A DNA stretch of 64,000 nucleotides from Polyporus tsugae (GCA_024305745.1 JAHRBS010000012.1:1927001-1991000), one strand, 5' to 3'. Positions 46,872 to 59,394 are shown, counted from the stretch's first letter. The notes: generated from the letters alone by a model not told the origin. Numbers and translations: made by a program.

Positions 46872-47413
46872 CGTGGACCGTGGACGTCGTCGAGGTCGTT
46901 GGAAAAGGTGGATGAACTTCCGTTGCGCAGGCGGCACCTCCGTCATCGTACGCTTGTCGTACGCGTGGGCCGGTCGCCGTGCGCCTCCACCTCCGCAGTC
47001 GCCCATATTTGGTAGTCCGGCCCGGCCGAAACACGATAAGATAAGATAACATGAGCAACTTCAAGATGCTGAAATCGTTTCGGGCTCATCCACGCAGGGT
47101 CTATACCGTTACGGTAGCTTTCTACTTCGTCCTCATTTATCGAAGTGACGCATATTTCTCACTAACTGGGAATAGTCATCTTCAGGTTTAGGTTCTGAGT
47201 TACATCCAATCTGCTGTACTTCGCCCTAGAACTACTTTCTGGCGTCGATGCACGACGTGATGATCTTGCAATGCAATGGTAATATCATTTGTAAATCTAC
47301 ACACAAGTGTTCATAGTCCAAAAGCCACAAATTGGTCCATGCCTGTTGTACACTCTTGTACACTGGCACATGCTGGTATCGGGGTATCAGCGTCCCCCGT
47401 TCACGTTCATGTT
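46872..47413. other. Intergenic: carboxypeptidase promoter and GH95 3' flank
   Basis: No gene is seen. A CC(A/T)6GG box lies at 47003-47012, 132 nt above the carboxypeptidase ATG. The part from 47050 to 47250 is AT-rich and likely 3' sequence of the GH95 gene. Confidence 0.5.
47003..47012. promoter_or_regulatory. CArG-like box (CCATATTTGG)
   Basis: A perfect CC(A/T)6GG site, the consensus for SRF/Mcm1-type MADS-box proteins, in the promoter position of the carboxypeptidase gene. One such site is expected by chance every few tens of kilobases. Confidence 0.35.
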
Positions 47414-50400
47414 TCACAGCAGCTGAACGTTCATCCCAGGAGAACTCGTGAGCTGCCTGATGACCTCCCCCTTGTGCCAGAAGCGGATCTGCCGTTTCGC
47501 CGCCTGAGCTTCCGCCGTAACCTGCAGCGACGTCAGCGCCGAGTTCCCCCACGAGAAGCCGATGCCGAGGCCGCCACGGAGGCGCACGTTCGTGATGGAG
47601 CCGCTCGGCCAGTTGGAGGGGAGCGCGGGGAGGATGAAGACGTTGTAGACGTCGGACGTGGAGGCTACGTCCGGGACTTGGATCAGGCCGTTCTGCAATT
47701 TGAAATGGGACGTGAGCAAAGAAGTGATGGAATGGAAGGGAGAAAGGTGCACGGTGTACGTACGAGGAGCGCGGCGGGGAAGCCGAAGTTGGCGTCGATC
47801 TGGAAGATCGCACCCTCGCCCTGCGAGTAGAGACTGAAGAGGTTCGGCGCAAAGTTGCGCTCGAGAGCGTACTGTAGCACATGTGGATATGTCAACCATG
47901 GCTGTTAGGACGCAAGACGACGGGATGATTGACGTACCGAGAGTTCGTGGTAGAACTCGCTCGCGTTGCCGAGCTGCGCCCAGCACGCCGCGCGCCAGAC
48001 CTTCTCCCAGCCCGAGTCGGCGTCGGGTCCGGTGCCGTTGCCCCGGTGGATTAGGCTGATGGTCGCGGCAGCGATGACCTCGTCCTGGGTATAGTTCTGC
48101 GCGGTATGCTGTACGGCGGGATCATAGCCGGTGACGGCGTATCCCGGGTAGAGGCCGATGAGGTGCGAGAGGTGGCGGTGGGTGTCCCACGGCAAGTCCA
48201 AGTCCACCTTCCATTCTACGATTCAAGTTGGGATCAGAGGTGGCAAAGATGTGAGTTGGGCGGGCGAGACAGACCTTGAAGTTGGCCCCAGGATCCGATG
48301 TGGATTCCCTTGTCCATTTGCGCGCGCTTGGTGCGGACCTCTGTCGATGCAGTATGAAGCCACATGAGCGGGGCATTGACAGCCGAAGGGGGGTTACGTA
48401 CCGTCGAGGAACGCAGTGTCTGTATCGCCGGAGATAGGGAACCCCTTCTCGATGGCATTGAACAGCTGCCAGATGACCTGCTGTGCGTGCGCACAACCTA
48501 TCGGCGCATCTCAACTCCCGGCCTTGACAGGTGTCAGAGCGGTGCTCACCGAGAGTAATGGGCACCTGCTCAGGAGAGTTGCAGGGGGCGACGACGAGGG
48601 TCGAGTCGTTGAAACGTCCATCGGGGACAAGCTTCTGCAGATGGAATTGCGCAACGCTCTGGGAATATCTTGTGAGTTATCTAGGCAACAGACGGCGTAA
48701 AGGCAGATATCTGACCTTCAGAAGAGGCCATCCCTGAGACTTGAACCAAGCGACATCCTGGGTAAAATCAAGATGGTCCCAGACGTGGAACATCTTTGAA
48801 CGCGAATCAGCTGTTGGAACAAACGGACGATCTGACTGCATACCATCCATGCGTTTGACTCTGGTGTATCGAAAGCACGTCAGACCATGGCCATCTACTT
48901 AAGTATACAATCGACGTACCTGGATAATCCGCCCAGGACGCAGTATTCCCACCGCCCTTCATACCAGTGTGACCGAAGATCTAATGGCATTTAGTGCTCT
49001 GCTGCGGCGGAAAAGGCCGTTGAAAGCATACATTCATCTGGAGAAACACGTCAAAGGTCAGAGTGGACTTTTGCAACGGTGTGTAAGGACCTACGAACCT
49101 CATTATGGGTCACCCATCCTTCCGATATGTTGTACAGGTACTGAGCAGTCTCTGCGCCACGAGGAGCCCATGTTTTCTGCACATACTCACCATCAGCTAG
49201 ACATATCGGCCAGATGCAAACACACCGACCTCGAAGTAGTCAAACAGTGGCGTGACGACGTCCATGTCGGTCAACTCCGCGAACCAGTAGTTCATCTGGA
49301 TGTTGATGTTCGAGTCTGTGCAGATCTAGTGAGCCGACGCGGCCTCATGTCGATTATATGTGCAAAACCTACGATAGTCTGCACCCCAAGGGTTACTCCC
49401 ATCGATGGCCCATTTGCCTTGCAAGTTCGCAGGCAGAGCACCCCTCGCGCTGCCAGCGAGGAGGTACCGCCCGAAGTTGAACAACAGCCACTCTAGGTAC
49501 GGGTCGCCCACATCCGTCTGGTACGCGGCGCGCAGCTGGTCTGTCGGGGTATTGAAGTCGGGCTTCTGGCCGAGATCCAATCGGAACCGGTTGATCAGCG
49601 CGGAATAGTCCGCGGTGTGCCCCTCAAGCATGTCGTGGTACCCTGACGAAGACATGGCTGTAGCAGGGCCGAGGAGTGCAGTGAGCGTGTCATGCGGGTC
49701 GGCCCCCTTGAAGGAGAAGCTGAACGCGGCGTTACCCGCGTCCGCGTCGTAATCCGTACCGCCGACCCAGGCGATCCAGGATGCGCTCGCGCCGGTGACG
49801 CTGATCGTAGCGTTGTTATTGCCCGCGGGGGCGCATGTGACAGAGGCCTTGGTACCGCTCGCGCTCACCCGTGCGAGGATCTCAAACGCCATGCCGGGGC
49901 TGGACGCTGTGCCGCTGATCTGCAAGGTCGAGTTGTCGAAGCAGGAGACGGTCGGAGTGGGGATTCCGTTTTCGGCATCCACGGAGTATGCGTAGGTCAG
50001 CCCAGGGAGCGGGCTGGAGTTGGTCGTGTTGATGTGCTGGACGCATGCCTGGGTTGGATGAGAGCAGAATGTCTCACTGTGATCTTTCGGTGAGTGATCT
50101 GTTCAGTCCAATGAATGGAGAACGCCTCACCGGAAGAAAGAGGTATTGCCCTGGGTCCAAGAGGTACGCTGCACTGCAGCATCCATATCGAGCCATCGTA
50201 CAAAGTCCGAGGAGTCGCCGCTCAGGTCAAGTGTGGCCAGGAGAAATCCGGCGCCGACGTAGGAGCCTACAAGTTGCAAACGTTCAGTCCACGGGTTTAT
50301 CGCACGTACGAACTCGGCATACCGTACGCGCCAGCATCAGTCGTCAGCTGCTCAATATCTACAGCCCGACGTAAGTTCCAACCACATCCAATTTGGCGGC

Positions 50401-50909
50401 TGGCAGATAGACGCACTGTCGATAGTTCCGTTCGGGCTCTCGAAGATAGCTTGACGGATCACCTGCATTTCCTGGGCTATTGTTTGTTGATCAGAAGCTA
50501 TCTTGTTTCCTCCGTTGTAAGTCTGGGAAGAAAGAAGCCGTCAACACCACATGGTCCACAGTGTTAATGACGACATGTGGTGCGGAATCCTGTTCACTTA
50601 CGGAATCCTGGAAGGGACCACCGGACCAGAGAGATTCGATGTTCAACTGAGTGACCTCCTGGGTAGTCCGCCCGTTGACCATTGCTGTCGAGGCAGTCAG
50701 AGGTATGTTCTCCATGTCATGCCAATGGACTGACCTGCGAGGTAGCCATTCCCAACGGGAAGCCAGTCGTCGGCCCAGAACTCGAAACCACGGCCGGGCT
50801 CAGTGTACCATATCCCGTTTCCAGAGGCGGGGAAGGCGGAAGGCGCGGCGACAGTTGCGGAAATAGCGGAGCCAAGCGCGACGGTCGCACCTACTCGTCG
50901 AGAGAGCAT
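47414..50909 (-). CDS. GH95 alpha-L-fucosidase
   Basis: A many-exon gene starting [20 protein letters not shown] (signal peptide). It continues with [31 protein letters not shown], then [16 protein letters not shown], all typical of the GH95 N-terminal beta-domain. The catalytic (alpha/alpha)6 barrel has [20 protein letters not shown], then [21 protein letters not shown] across a GTAGGT intron. That segment contains the Asn residues that assist catalysis in the family. It is followed by [54 protein letters not shown] and [19 protein letters not shown]. The C-terminal beta domain ends [12 protein letters not shown]95 enzymes remove alpha-1,2-linked fucose or related galactose from glycans and xyloglucan by inversion. 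Secretion points to use of plant cell-wall or glycoprotein fucose. No frameshift or missing landmark was seen. Confidence 0.93.
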
Positions 50910-52216
50910 GTCGACGGCGTCGAGGAGTCGAAGAGCAGGTTAGCTTTCTTGCATCGCGGCTCGGCGTATTTATGGGGACGCAAAAGCTTCGCGTCCCGAG
51001 AGACGGGTCGCAGAATGTGTCTGATGGCTCAAAGGGACTCGGCTGTCGGGCGGCGACTGCACGAAGAGAAGCAGACATGCATGCATGACCGTCGGGACCT
51101 TCCACATGCCGCACTTCGCTATACATCATCGCGTCTCGTCGTGGAGCGGATGAATGCATGACACGTCGAACTGTGGCCGAGAATAGTGGAAGACTTGCCT
51201 TGTAATTGATCAAGCAGCGCCGAGTATCCTTCTTGTGCCTGGTCCACAAGAACAGGTGGGCCGGCGGAGAAGAGCAACTCGGGCTACATGAGAGCAGGTG
51301 GTGGGGGTGAGCGTATGCCAGCGAATGCGTTGGAGAACTGACCGGTAAAGAGCCTATTAGGTTCGCTATCTCACACAGATATCGAAGGAGTAAGTTGCCG
51401 TAAGGACGATCAGCAGACTTGATAACTGACCATCGCAGCCGTGTCCGGACGAAAGAAGGTCGCGGCATAACTCCATATAGCTCATGATGTCGGGATGCGT
51501 GAGGTGGAGGGCCTGAACATCGAAAGAGGCGGAGGGGACGTATAATAGGGAGTTGAAGGCGTCCCGAGAGGCGTTTGGGCTGTTCTCGTCACTGTAGGTC
51601 TAAGCGCGTCGGTCACGGGGCGACGAGGACGCCAGCACCACTCAGCGGTGTATTTCGAGGCTGCAGCGTGCACCTGCCTCACTCGTCGACGATGTTGAAC
51701 AAGTGAGCTCGACGAGTTTGGATGCCTGGGGCTCCTGTGCCCGAGGTCCGACTGTAGGCCGGGCGGAAATGAGCGAGGGAAAGACTCGATTAGCGCGTGT
51801 GCAGTTGCATCGCAACCGCGCGCGATCGCATGCGCGACGGTGACGTACTTGCCCTCCCTTTTCCTCGTTCGAATGCTGGTTCAACGTTGGGTTTGATGCA
51901 CTGTCAAAGCCTCGCACGGCGAAAAGCAAAGTCGCGGCAAAAGTCGCGACTCCTCCAGGCCCACGCGCTCACGGTGCGATCATGACTGTATGTCGCCAGA
52001 TGCGCGCGTCGTCAAGACGGCGCGGATAGATATTAGTCAGTTCGCGCGAGTCCTCTCAAAGTACCTCCTTTGCTCTATCCGGATCCCTACGCCTGCTGGT
52101 CATCGCGAAAGGTGGCGACCACACTTCGTTCCTTTCCTCTTCGTCCTTCTCTTTCGCTGTGCGACTTCTACGGGTTTTCTGGCACACCGGGGTGAAACAA
52201 GGGTGAAATCGTCAAG
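50910..52216. other. Divergent intergenic region between GH95 and MARVEL gene
   Basis: No gene is supported. A TATA-like CCATAAATAC (minus strand, 50966-50975) lies about 60 nt above the GH95 start. The rest of the 1.3 kb is mixed sequence with GC-shadow frames on both strands (for example 50800-51468 leftward). Confidence 0.45.
50966..50975 (-). promoter_or_regulatory. TATA-like box of the GH95 gene
   Basis: Read leftward CCATAAATAC, about 60 nt before the GH95 ATG. Confidence 0.45.
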
Positions 52217-53279
52217 ATGGCGTTCTCGTCCATCGGGAAGAGGAAGCTTGGCGTTCATGGTCTGTTACGTCCGCGGTCCGTCACTCTCTTCTGTTCCATG
52301 CTGACGTCAATTTATGGCCCCCAGTCTTGCTGATCATCTTCACGATCCTTGCACTCGTATTCGCGGTGAGGGTGAACAAATTCCAGGAGTATTATTGTGA
52401 GTATCCTCTATTGGGCAGAGGGGGTGTCAGAATCAACGACAGCCTCGTCAGAGGAGGATCGCACAGTGGAATCCTCCGTCGCCATAGAGGTTACTGCGGT
52501 ATAAACCTCAATGCTATCTTCCACACCGCAAGAAAACGAGCATGGAGCTAACGCCGGTTTGTCGACACAGTCGTAGCAGATCTTTTCCCTCTTGGTCTTG
52601 CCATTACTACCCTGGTCATCCTGACCCTCACGTATGTCATTCTGCTATCGCCTCGCGGATCTGATGTTGACCAGATCCACAGGTTCGTCCTCGACATTGT
52701 CGCCCAGAACATCCTTACTGCGCGCCCCGCAGTTGAAGTCTGTCTCCTTTATGTCCTGAGTATTTTCTGGCTTGGTATGTATGCTCTCTGCTCCCCTTGT
52801 GCATTGAGGTCGAGACGACGATCGCAGCGTTCAATGCGTTCTCCACCTCGCGCTGGAGCCAAATCCCCATGAACTGCAATTCCATACCTGACGGTGCGCC
52901 ACACCCCCTCTCTCACAACAGACAGACATATCTCATCTGATGCTACTTCGCAGAGTACGCTGACATGCGCGGATGGTGCCGCGATGTCCAAGCTCTCAAG
53001 TCTTTCGTCTGGATCGACTTCGTCGCGAGTGCGTTTCGTCCCTCTTATCCCCTCGCAGGCGCACACGGCTGAACTGCGGTTGCTTGCCACGCAGTTTTTG
53101 TCACAGCGTCTTGGATCTTGGGCTACGCCCTCTCCGAACACAAGCAGGGCCGTAACCACGTCTGGAGCGGCCCCCTCTCGCGCTACGACCCACGGCACGG
53201 CCGCAACCAGTCTATCCGGCAGACGTTCACCGACTATTTCGCCCCCAGCTACGGCCACTCCGCCTTTGAGAAGTTCTAA
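52217..53279 (+). CDS. MARVEL-like four-helix membrane protein
   Basis: Six or seven short exons start at ATG 52217 (MAFSSIGKRKLGVH) and give four hydrophobic helices. These are VLLIIFTILALVFAVRV; DLFPLGLAITTLVILTL; a segment around PAVEVCLLYVLSIFWLG; and, after AFNAFSTSRW, MNCNSIPD and FVWIDFVA, a fourth helix FVTASWILGYALSEH. The cytoplasmic tail contains GPLSRYDPRHGRNQS and ends YGHSAFEKF. The two Cys in the loop before the last helix and the overall plan fit fungal MARVEL-domain proteins, which sit in membrane subdomains or trafficking vesicles. The exact function is unknown. Junctions were set by frame continuity, for example VH/VLLIIF across gtctgttac to ccccag. A CRE-like tgacgtca lies inside the first intron near 52303. 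Confidence 0.82.
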
Positions 53280-56017
53280 GCCCAACCTTCTCGTAGGATT
53301 CATGGAGGCGAGGGATGGTGCAGGAAGGTGGATCTTGCGGAAGGAGGTACCGGCTGACGACCCCGTATGGACATGCTTTCTTCGTTTTGGATCTTGTTTT
53401 TCTGTGCTTCGGGCCCGCACGTCCTTCCAGTAAGGCCGTCGGCGCGTGTACTTTAGCTGGCGTTCTCTTCGTCTTTGCTTTGATTCGGACTGATCCCTTG
53501 GAATAGAGTCTCGTGTAACATCACCGCCCCCCTAATTTATGCAGCTTCGGGAATGTTTGAGATACTACCGCGTCGTTGGTCGACACATGATCGAAATGAA
53601 CAATCTCCGAAGACACTGAAGGGCAGAAAGACCTCGCGGCCTTGCGTGATGAGCGTGTATCGATCCTCTCCATCGAACGCAGAAACTTAGCAGCGTTGGC
53701 ACGCAAGGCCGCCTCGATGGTGTTCTCAACGTGCACACAACCAACTGAATGACCCCACGTCCGGTCTGCACGAGCCAGGGGTACAGGGCCGAAACTCGCA
53801 AACGTACCAGTCGGACGCGTGGTCCAATGTGCCCTTTGCCCGCTTGCTAAACCTCCTGCAACAATCCATCCGAACTGTGTCCTGCATCTACACAAGCTCT
53901 ATTCTCATCCGTTAGCTTTGATAGAGTGTATGTTGATCAACGATAGCGTGCGTAGTAAGAGGAGGTGGCCAGCCGAGTAGACGTGCACAGAGTGCGCTCA
54001 GTTGGGTTCTGCGTATGTTGTGCTCGGAAAAGGGTATTTCCGGGCGACCACGTCAGGAAAGAGGCGGGTACGGGGATTTTTAGAGGCGCCAAGGATGCAT
54101 AGCGAGACCAAATGAGCATTGAATGAGCATGAGATGGTCACGGCGGTATTGGTACAGAGGAGAACAAGGTACGATGTTTGGCGCTCGGGTAGAGAGGATA
54201 TCTTTCCTGGATTCGACTCTCATCTCAATATCGTCGCAAAGTGGGCTTGCTCTGTTCGACGAAGACGAGCTCGTCCGTGCTCGAGTTTCGAGAGGATAGA
54301 ACGGGTGTAGGAGGCAAGTTCCCGATATGACCGCGTTCTCGAGGCTGACTCGGCCTTTTTATCCAGACGAAAAAGGAAAATCCCTACGGCTATTGCTTGT
54401 AGTCTCCCAAACGGCTACAAATTGGTTCTTACAAGGAGGGTCCACGGACCCATCGACTTGCTGCAACGAGCAGTGAAGCTGCCAGGTCATGGTTGGAGAG
54501 GGGGGGCCCTAACCACGTAGCGGCGAATATGTACCGCCCGTGGCCTCGATTCGTCCATAATCGGTCTGCTCTCGTGCATTTACAGGTACGTACGATTTTT
54601 ATGATCCATAACTGCACCATTTGTTGGGAAATACGGACTTCCGATCCTCCTTTGTCCCTCTGGCGCCAAGCGTCCGTAGGGCGCTTAAAATATACTGGGA
54701 GGGGCCAAATGTCGATGAGTGTCCTCGCACAACGAGGGCGTTGGGTGATGGTACTCACCGCATATCTGTACCCAATAGAGGCCCGACAGAAAGTATTTGC
54801 TATTCTTGCTGTGATATATTCGCATTTATCCTCTACAGCGCTGTCCGGAGGAAACAGTCAATCTGCGCTCCGAGCAGCAACAGGACGGCCCACTTCGTTG
54901 CTGAGTTAGAAGCAGATCGGCAGCAACGGAGTGGACTCACATAGGCCTGGGTGTGTCGCGCTAGAGACGCCATAGCCCAGCCCGAGGAACCGCGGTGTTG
55001 AGGTCCCTATTGCAACGACAGTGGTTGACGACGATGTTGAGCCTCACCTGGCTGTATACCCTCATGCATCGGTTGGCCTACGTGCGGGGGAGACATATAC
55101 ATGCGGGGAGACAACAACCGCTCGGAGGGAGGCAACCCGTCGTGTCTATTGTTGTTGGGGGTCCGGGTCGACGGTGCTGAGCGTGCTCGCGTTCCACGTC
55201 CTAGGATGGATTTATATGGGTACAAAATCATGGCGTGTGTGGACAAAAGTTGTGATAAAGCGCAAAGGATACAATGAGTCGATAAGTGTTCGGGATGTCT
55301 GGGCTGCCGTCGGTTTGTACCGGTGTGGCCGAGCAGTAAGGAGACAATAGTGCGGCCGCCAATGAGAGGGAGGGGCGCGATGGTGTAAGAATGGTGGCCC
55401 GAGCAGGATGATAATACGACGCACCTGGGTTGCAAACATCCCCCCATCTCTCCTCCCATCCCCTCATGATGACCCATCCGGTTGAGACCTGCCATTCACG
55501 AACCCTGGAGTATTCGAGCACTAGAGATGTCATGTTCGGGTGATGGAGGAGGCTGGGGGAGGCTGTTGGATGATGTCGCACTCGAAGGTCGGTGGATGGA
55601 GTGTGGGTGAAGTGTGCCTCTTCTGGTCCTAGGTGAGTGACTTGCAGGGCGACCTATTCCTAGAGCCGTCGGCCAGGGTGCATCGAGCAGAGGGGACGAG
55701 GGAGGGCGGACAGTGCACGGGGTGTCGGTGGTTGAGTCAGTGGGCTGTCGGTGTGTTGCCTCTCCCGTTGCTGAGGCATCTATAGTGCTAATGTCCCCTT
55801 TGCAAGAGAGCTTCTTGCGCGACGCGTCCTTCGCTTTTGGTCACGTTACAGACGCGTAAACGTTGAGGGCATTCAACACGCATGACGCTTCGATGCAGAC
55901 GCCCACTGTGTCCTACGAAAACCGTCGCGCTCTCTGTGCTTCCTCTCTAGAACAGTCTCTTTCACCACTCCCCGACTTTTCCGTGTTCATCTCATCTCAA
56001 CCCATCCGATCTTCACC
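53280..56017. other. Long spacer with unassigned open frames
   Basis: No gene is supported in 2.7 kb. Two leftward frames, 53521-53895 (124 codons) and 53937-54119 (60 codons from an ATG), give protein-like translations such as ENTIEAALRANAAKFLRSM and could be exons of one small gene. I could not join them in frame or recognise a domain. Frames at 54493-54944 and 55007-55581 look like chance. Pyrimidine-rich sequence and CATCTCATCTC repeats before 56018 suit a promoter and 5' UTR. Confidence 0.4.
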
Positions 56018-57591
56018 ATGTCTGACTTTTATCATTCAAGGGAACCAACGTTCCTCCAACGGGTCATCGTAAGTCTTTCCTACAGTTCAACCACCGAAAC
56101 CGGGTTAGTTGACCTCCCGCTTTGCTCACAAAGGCTGGAATCTCCAAAGGAGAGCTTGACGCTCATGCAGATGGAGGTGCGTAATAGTTGTCCTCTCTAT
56201 AACTCGTCCAGCGGCCCACATCGTTTGGGACGCCAGTGTACTCTACCCCGAAACCCTTGTCCGCTCGCCCTCCTGACCCCCATTGGACGTACGAGAGGGC
56301 GTGCAGAATCGGTGCTGGAGATGCACGAAAGTTGTACGAGAGCCTGGGATTGAACGTAGAGGACGAGGTTTGCGACAAAGGTTTGCCTGGAGGTGAGTGC
56401 CCTCAATTCTTGCATTCAAAGCACGCGTCTCACAATCACAACGCCGTCCAGCTGCATCTCCGAGTGACTCCTGCGTGAGCTCAGAGCTGACACCGGTTGG
56501 CGACGTCCATGGGTTGGACGTCGGGCTGTCTGACTCCGATGCGCCCACCTCTGCTGGGGAATTGTCGGGTTTGGTGCATCGTGGTGAGCATCTTCGGTCT
56601 CCCATTTCAAGCACATAGCTCACAGCATCTTTCAGCATTGGCTCTGTTAGATACGAACGTGGACTCAAGCGCAAAGCCGGCATCATCTGATGACTACGTC
56701 GAGCTCTGTAGACCCTCCAAGACCTCCATCCCCGTCGACCATTCTCCCGTCGACTATCCTCCCGCTGCCTATCCTCCCGCCGCCTGTCCTCCCGCTGCCT
56801 ATCCTCCCGCCCCCATCGACCCGTCCCATTTACTGAGGCGCTCAGTTCGCATTGGCACGCGTACGGTAGCGCGCGCGGAGACTCCTATGTCTTCACACCT
56901 TTCCACCGCTGCAAAGGCAAGAAGCAAAGGCAAGGGGAAGGCTAAGGGCACGGCGCGCCCAAGCAAGGCATCGACATCTACTCCCGCCCCATCCAAGGCT
57001 AACGGCAAGAAGCCTCGCGCTCGCCCAGAAGCCACCATAGGCAGCGATGAGGAGAACGTGCCTACGTCCTCACAACCCCCTACGCGTCGTCTGCCAAAGC
57101 GACGCTCATCTGACGGCGACGACGAGTACGTCGAGCACCCCGCGAAGCGCCAGAAGATGGAGCCTGCGGCCGTGCCCGCAGCTGCGGAGGCGGAGAAGAC
57201 GCGGAAGCCCCAGATACGGCAAGATGTCCTGGAAGGCCTCGTTGTTGGCGAGGTTAGGGGGCCTTGCCCATGGCCCGACTGCAAGTGGCAGCTCGTTGGC
57301 ACGAGGCACGGTCCGCTCGTCGAGCATTTTGAGACCCACGTGAACGACGGGTCGGTGTTCAAGTCCGGGGATAAGTTCAAGTGCCCAGCTTGCACGGAGG
57401 GGATCAGGGGCAGTACCTTCACCGAACATGTTCTGGAAAAACATCTGGGGGCAGAGTGGCGGTGCCTGCTGTGGGATTACGAGGGTGTTAATTGCACTTG
57501 GACGGGGGGCAGGAGGTGTAGGATAGCCCAGCATTATGGTCCCAAACACCCCGAGCTTTTGCATATTTTGGAAGAAGCTCGGAGGGGATAA
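56018..57591 (+). CDS. C2H2-type zinc-finger protein with YPPAA repeats
   Basis: Exon 1 starts at ATG 56018 (MSDFYHSREPTFLQRVI) and ends at GTAAGT. The next secure exon begins RPTSFGTPVYSTPKPLSARP after tcgtccag and runs to EDEVCDKGLPGG. A third covers SSELTPVGDVHGLDVGLSD, and the large last exon begins LALLDTNVDSSAKPASSDD. A short intervening segment (56143-56177) is intron or a small extra exon. The middle has tandem (Y/C)PPAA repeats and a long Lys/Arg/Ser/Ala-rich region (KARSKGKGKAKG, RLPKRRSSDGDD, PAKRQKMEP) that looks like a nuclear-targeting linker. The C-terminus carries three zinc-binding units: CPWPDC...HFETH, CPAC...HVLEKH, and a third with C-x(10)-C ending HYGPKH. It ends HILEEARRG. 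Likely nuclear and DNA- or RNA-binding; targets unknown. Confidence 0.8.
56745..56815. repeat. 15-bp coding tandem repeat, (Y/C)PPAA
   Basis: About four to five copies of a tatcctcccgctgcc-like unit inside the zinc-finger gene encode Tyr/Cys-Pro-Pro-Ala-Ala; the copies differ by one to three bases. Confidence 0.75.
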
Positions 57592-59394
57592 GTAAGTTTG
57601 TCAGGTTTGTCATACTTGGGCTTGGTTACTTGCCTGTCATGCTTGTATCGCTATCACGGACATTTCGTTGTTTTCCCCAGTCGTCTTTTGTATGCTATCG
57701 TATTCGTCACAGTTAACTTGTATTGGTAGTACTACACCACGGGAACCGATGCGACCGCACCTGAGGGTTTCAACGTCGGCTCCTTCGAGAGGGAAGGTGT
57801 GCTAGTATCCATCGACCCCATGTTATCCTAACTGTGGCCAGGCTGGCAGTCGTCGATGGGCGCCAAGTCACGATCTCGGCAATTCGGCCATTGCCGTCCC
57901 AGCTGCTCGAGCCGCGCATGGCGTCGTTGGCTCGATCCCTCGACAAAATCGATCCTACGGCACACAATGTACAGAGGGCTCGGTTGGACTCAATGTGAGC
58001 GGTTTCAGATCGTTGACTCGAGCTCTCATTCATCGGACTTCAAGGTTTACGCCACAGGAATACGCAGCTGTCATGCTCGGGCTTTGCCAAATCGGCGAAT
58101 CACTGGCAAGCACCATATCTTCGAACACAGATCATATTAATCATTCTCCAGACTCGGTGTGCGACCGAAGTACACTTGTACTAGCTCGCGCCATAGTAAG
58201 TACTGACCGAGCCTAGTAGGGGGACCAGCAGCGCCTAACACTGGAAAACCTCTCTCGCGGGGTCCATAAGAGAGCGGGAGACATGTCGCTTCTGCGAAGG
58301 CGATTTGAGAACGCGAGGGGGATCCATGATTTCGGACGAGTATGCCAATCACTCAACTCACCTCTGTCAGCGGGCCACCGTTACTAATTATATGCGTTCG
58401 GCATGCCCTGCACCTAAAATAAGAGCTGCAAAATTCGGCCGGCGCCTTCAAATTAACGGTATGTTCTTCTCTTGGAATATCTGATTCTCGGAGCACTTAC
58501 GGAATGTCACAGCGTCGGCGCCACGTCCATGCACTGCGCACATGCAACATTTAAATCCGAGTCGCCGGCTTCATCCGGCGACCAATTGCGACGCCACAAA
58601 GAGGGTGAATTTCTCCGGAACCATATGATATCCATTCGGTTAACCAGTCCCTCGAATGTGCGTATCACTCGACAGTCCAATCGTTTTTGGAGTCTCGCTT
58701 CACTTTTCTAGTGTAGAACAGGCCACTGGCGTCAGATAACGCGTCGGCGCGCGCGGCTTTTGCTTCCAGTTGGGCGTCACTACGAATACTTAAACTCTAA
58801 CGTGGAGCCGGCGAAGCGAGCTTCGCTTCGGTGAGCGACGAGGGTAGACGGGCTCTCACTGTCGCGTTCATGACCGGGCTGATCTTTTCCATCCAGGCAG
58901 TGACAAATCTTCTTCGCCGCTAGGTTGGCTCGCTGCGCGTGCCATATAGGCTTTTGAGCAAGTGAACACGAGCGCCCCGCTATCCCCCCCCCCCTCCTCG
59001 CCGTATCCACTCGTGGTGAGAGCGTAAGTTCCCAGTTGTCCTTCTGTCTTGCAGTCACTCAATTCCTTGATTTCTCAGGGATACTCTATGCCCGCGTACT
59101 GCGGCCTCGCACTCATTCGTAAACCCCCAGGGCTTCCACGGCTATCATTAGCATCTCGACTTCGATTCTTCTTCTCTTCGCGATCTTCACAGCCGTGAGG
59201 GCTTCTTTATCGGAGTGGACATACCGAGCGTTGGAGCTGGCCGTCATTGTAGCTGACGATCTACGGTGTATTCCCGAGCACAACCAGCTGCGCGACGCTG
59301 AACCCACGCGGGGCTCCTGGTGCCGACACAATGAACACTCAGCATATAAGGAGATCTTCCGTCGTGCCGAAGCGAAGCAACCCTCGAGTTCACG
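57592..59394. other. Spacer with a possible relic coding block
   Basis: No intact gene is supported. Rightward frames at about 57735-57806, 57843-57998 and 57995-58216 give protein-like pieces (ATAPEGFNVGSFEREG; VVDGRQVTISAIRPLPSQLL; FTPQEYAAVMLGLCQIGESL). They are in different frames with no clean introns between them, which would suit a decayed gene. A ten-C run is at about 58986-58995. The P450 promoter with a TATA box lies at the right end. Confidence 0.4.
59343..59350 (+). promoter_or_regulatory. TATA box of the P450 gene
   Basis: catataag lies about 50 nt before the P450 start codon, in the right orientation. Confidence 0.55.

Noticed and set aside
52749..53420. 223-codon leftward frame over the MARVEL-like gene
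   Set aside because: It is the antisense shadow of a spliced gene on the plus strand with clear membrane helices.
58795..58825. Inverted repeat cgaagcg/cgcttcg
   Set aside because: Arms of only seven bases in GC-rich sequence, without a poly-T or duplicated flanks; expected by chance.
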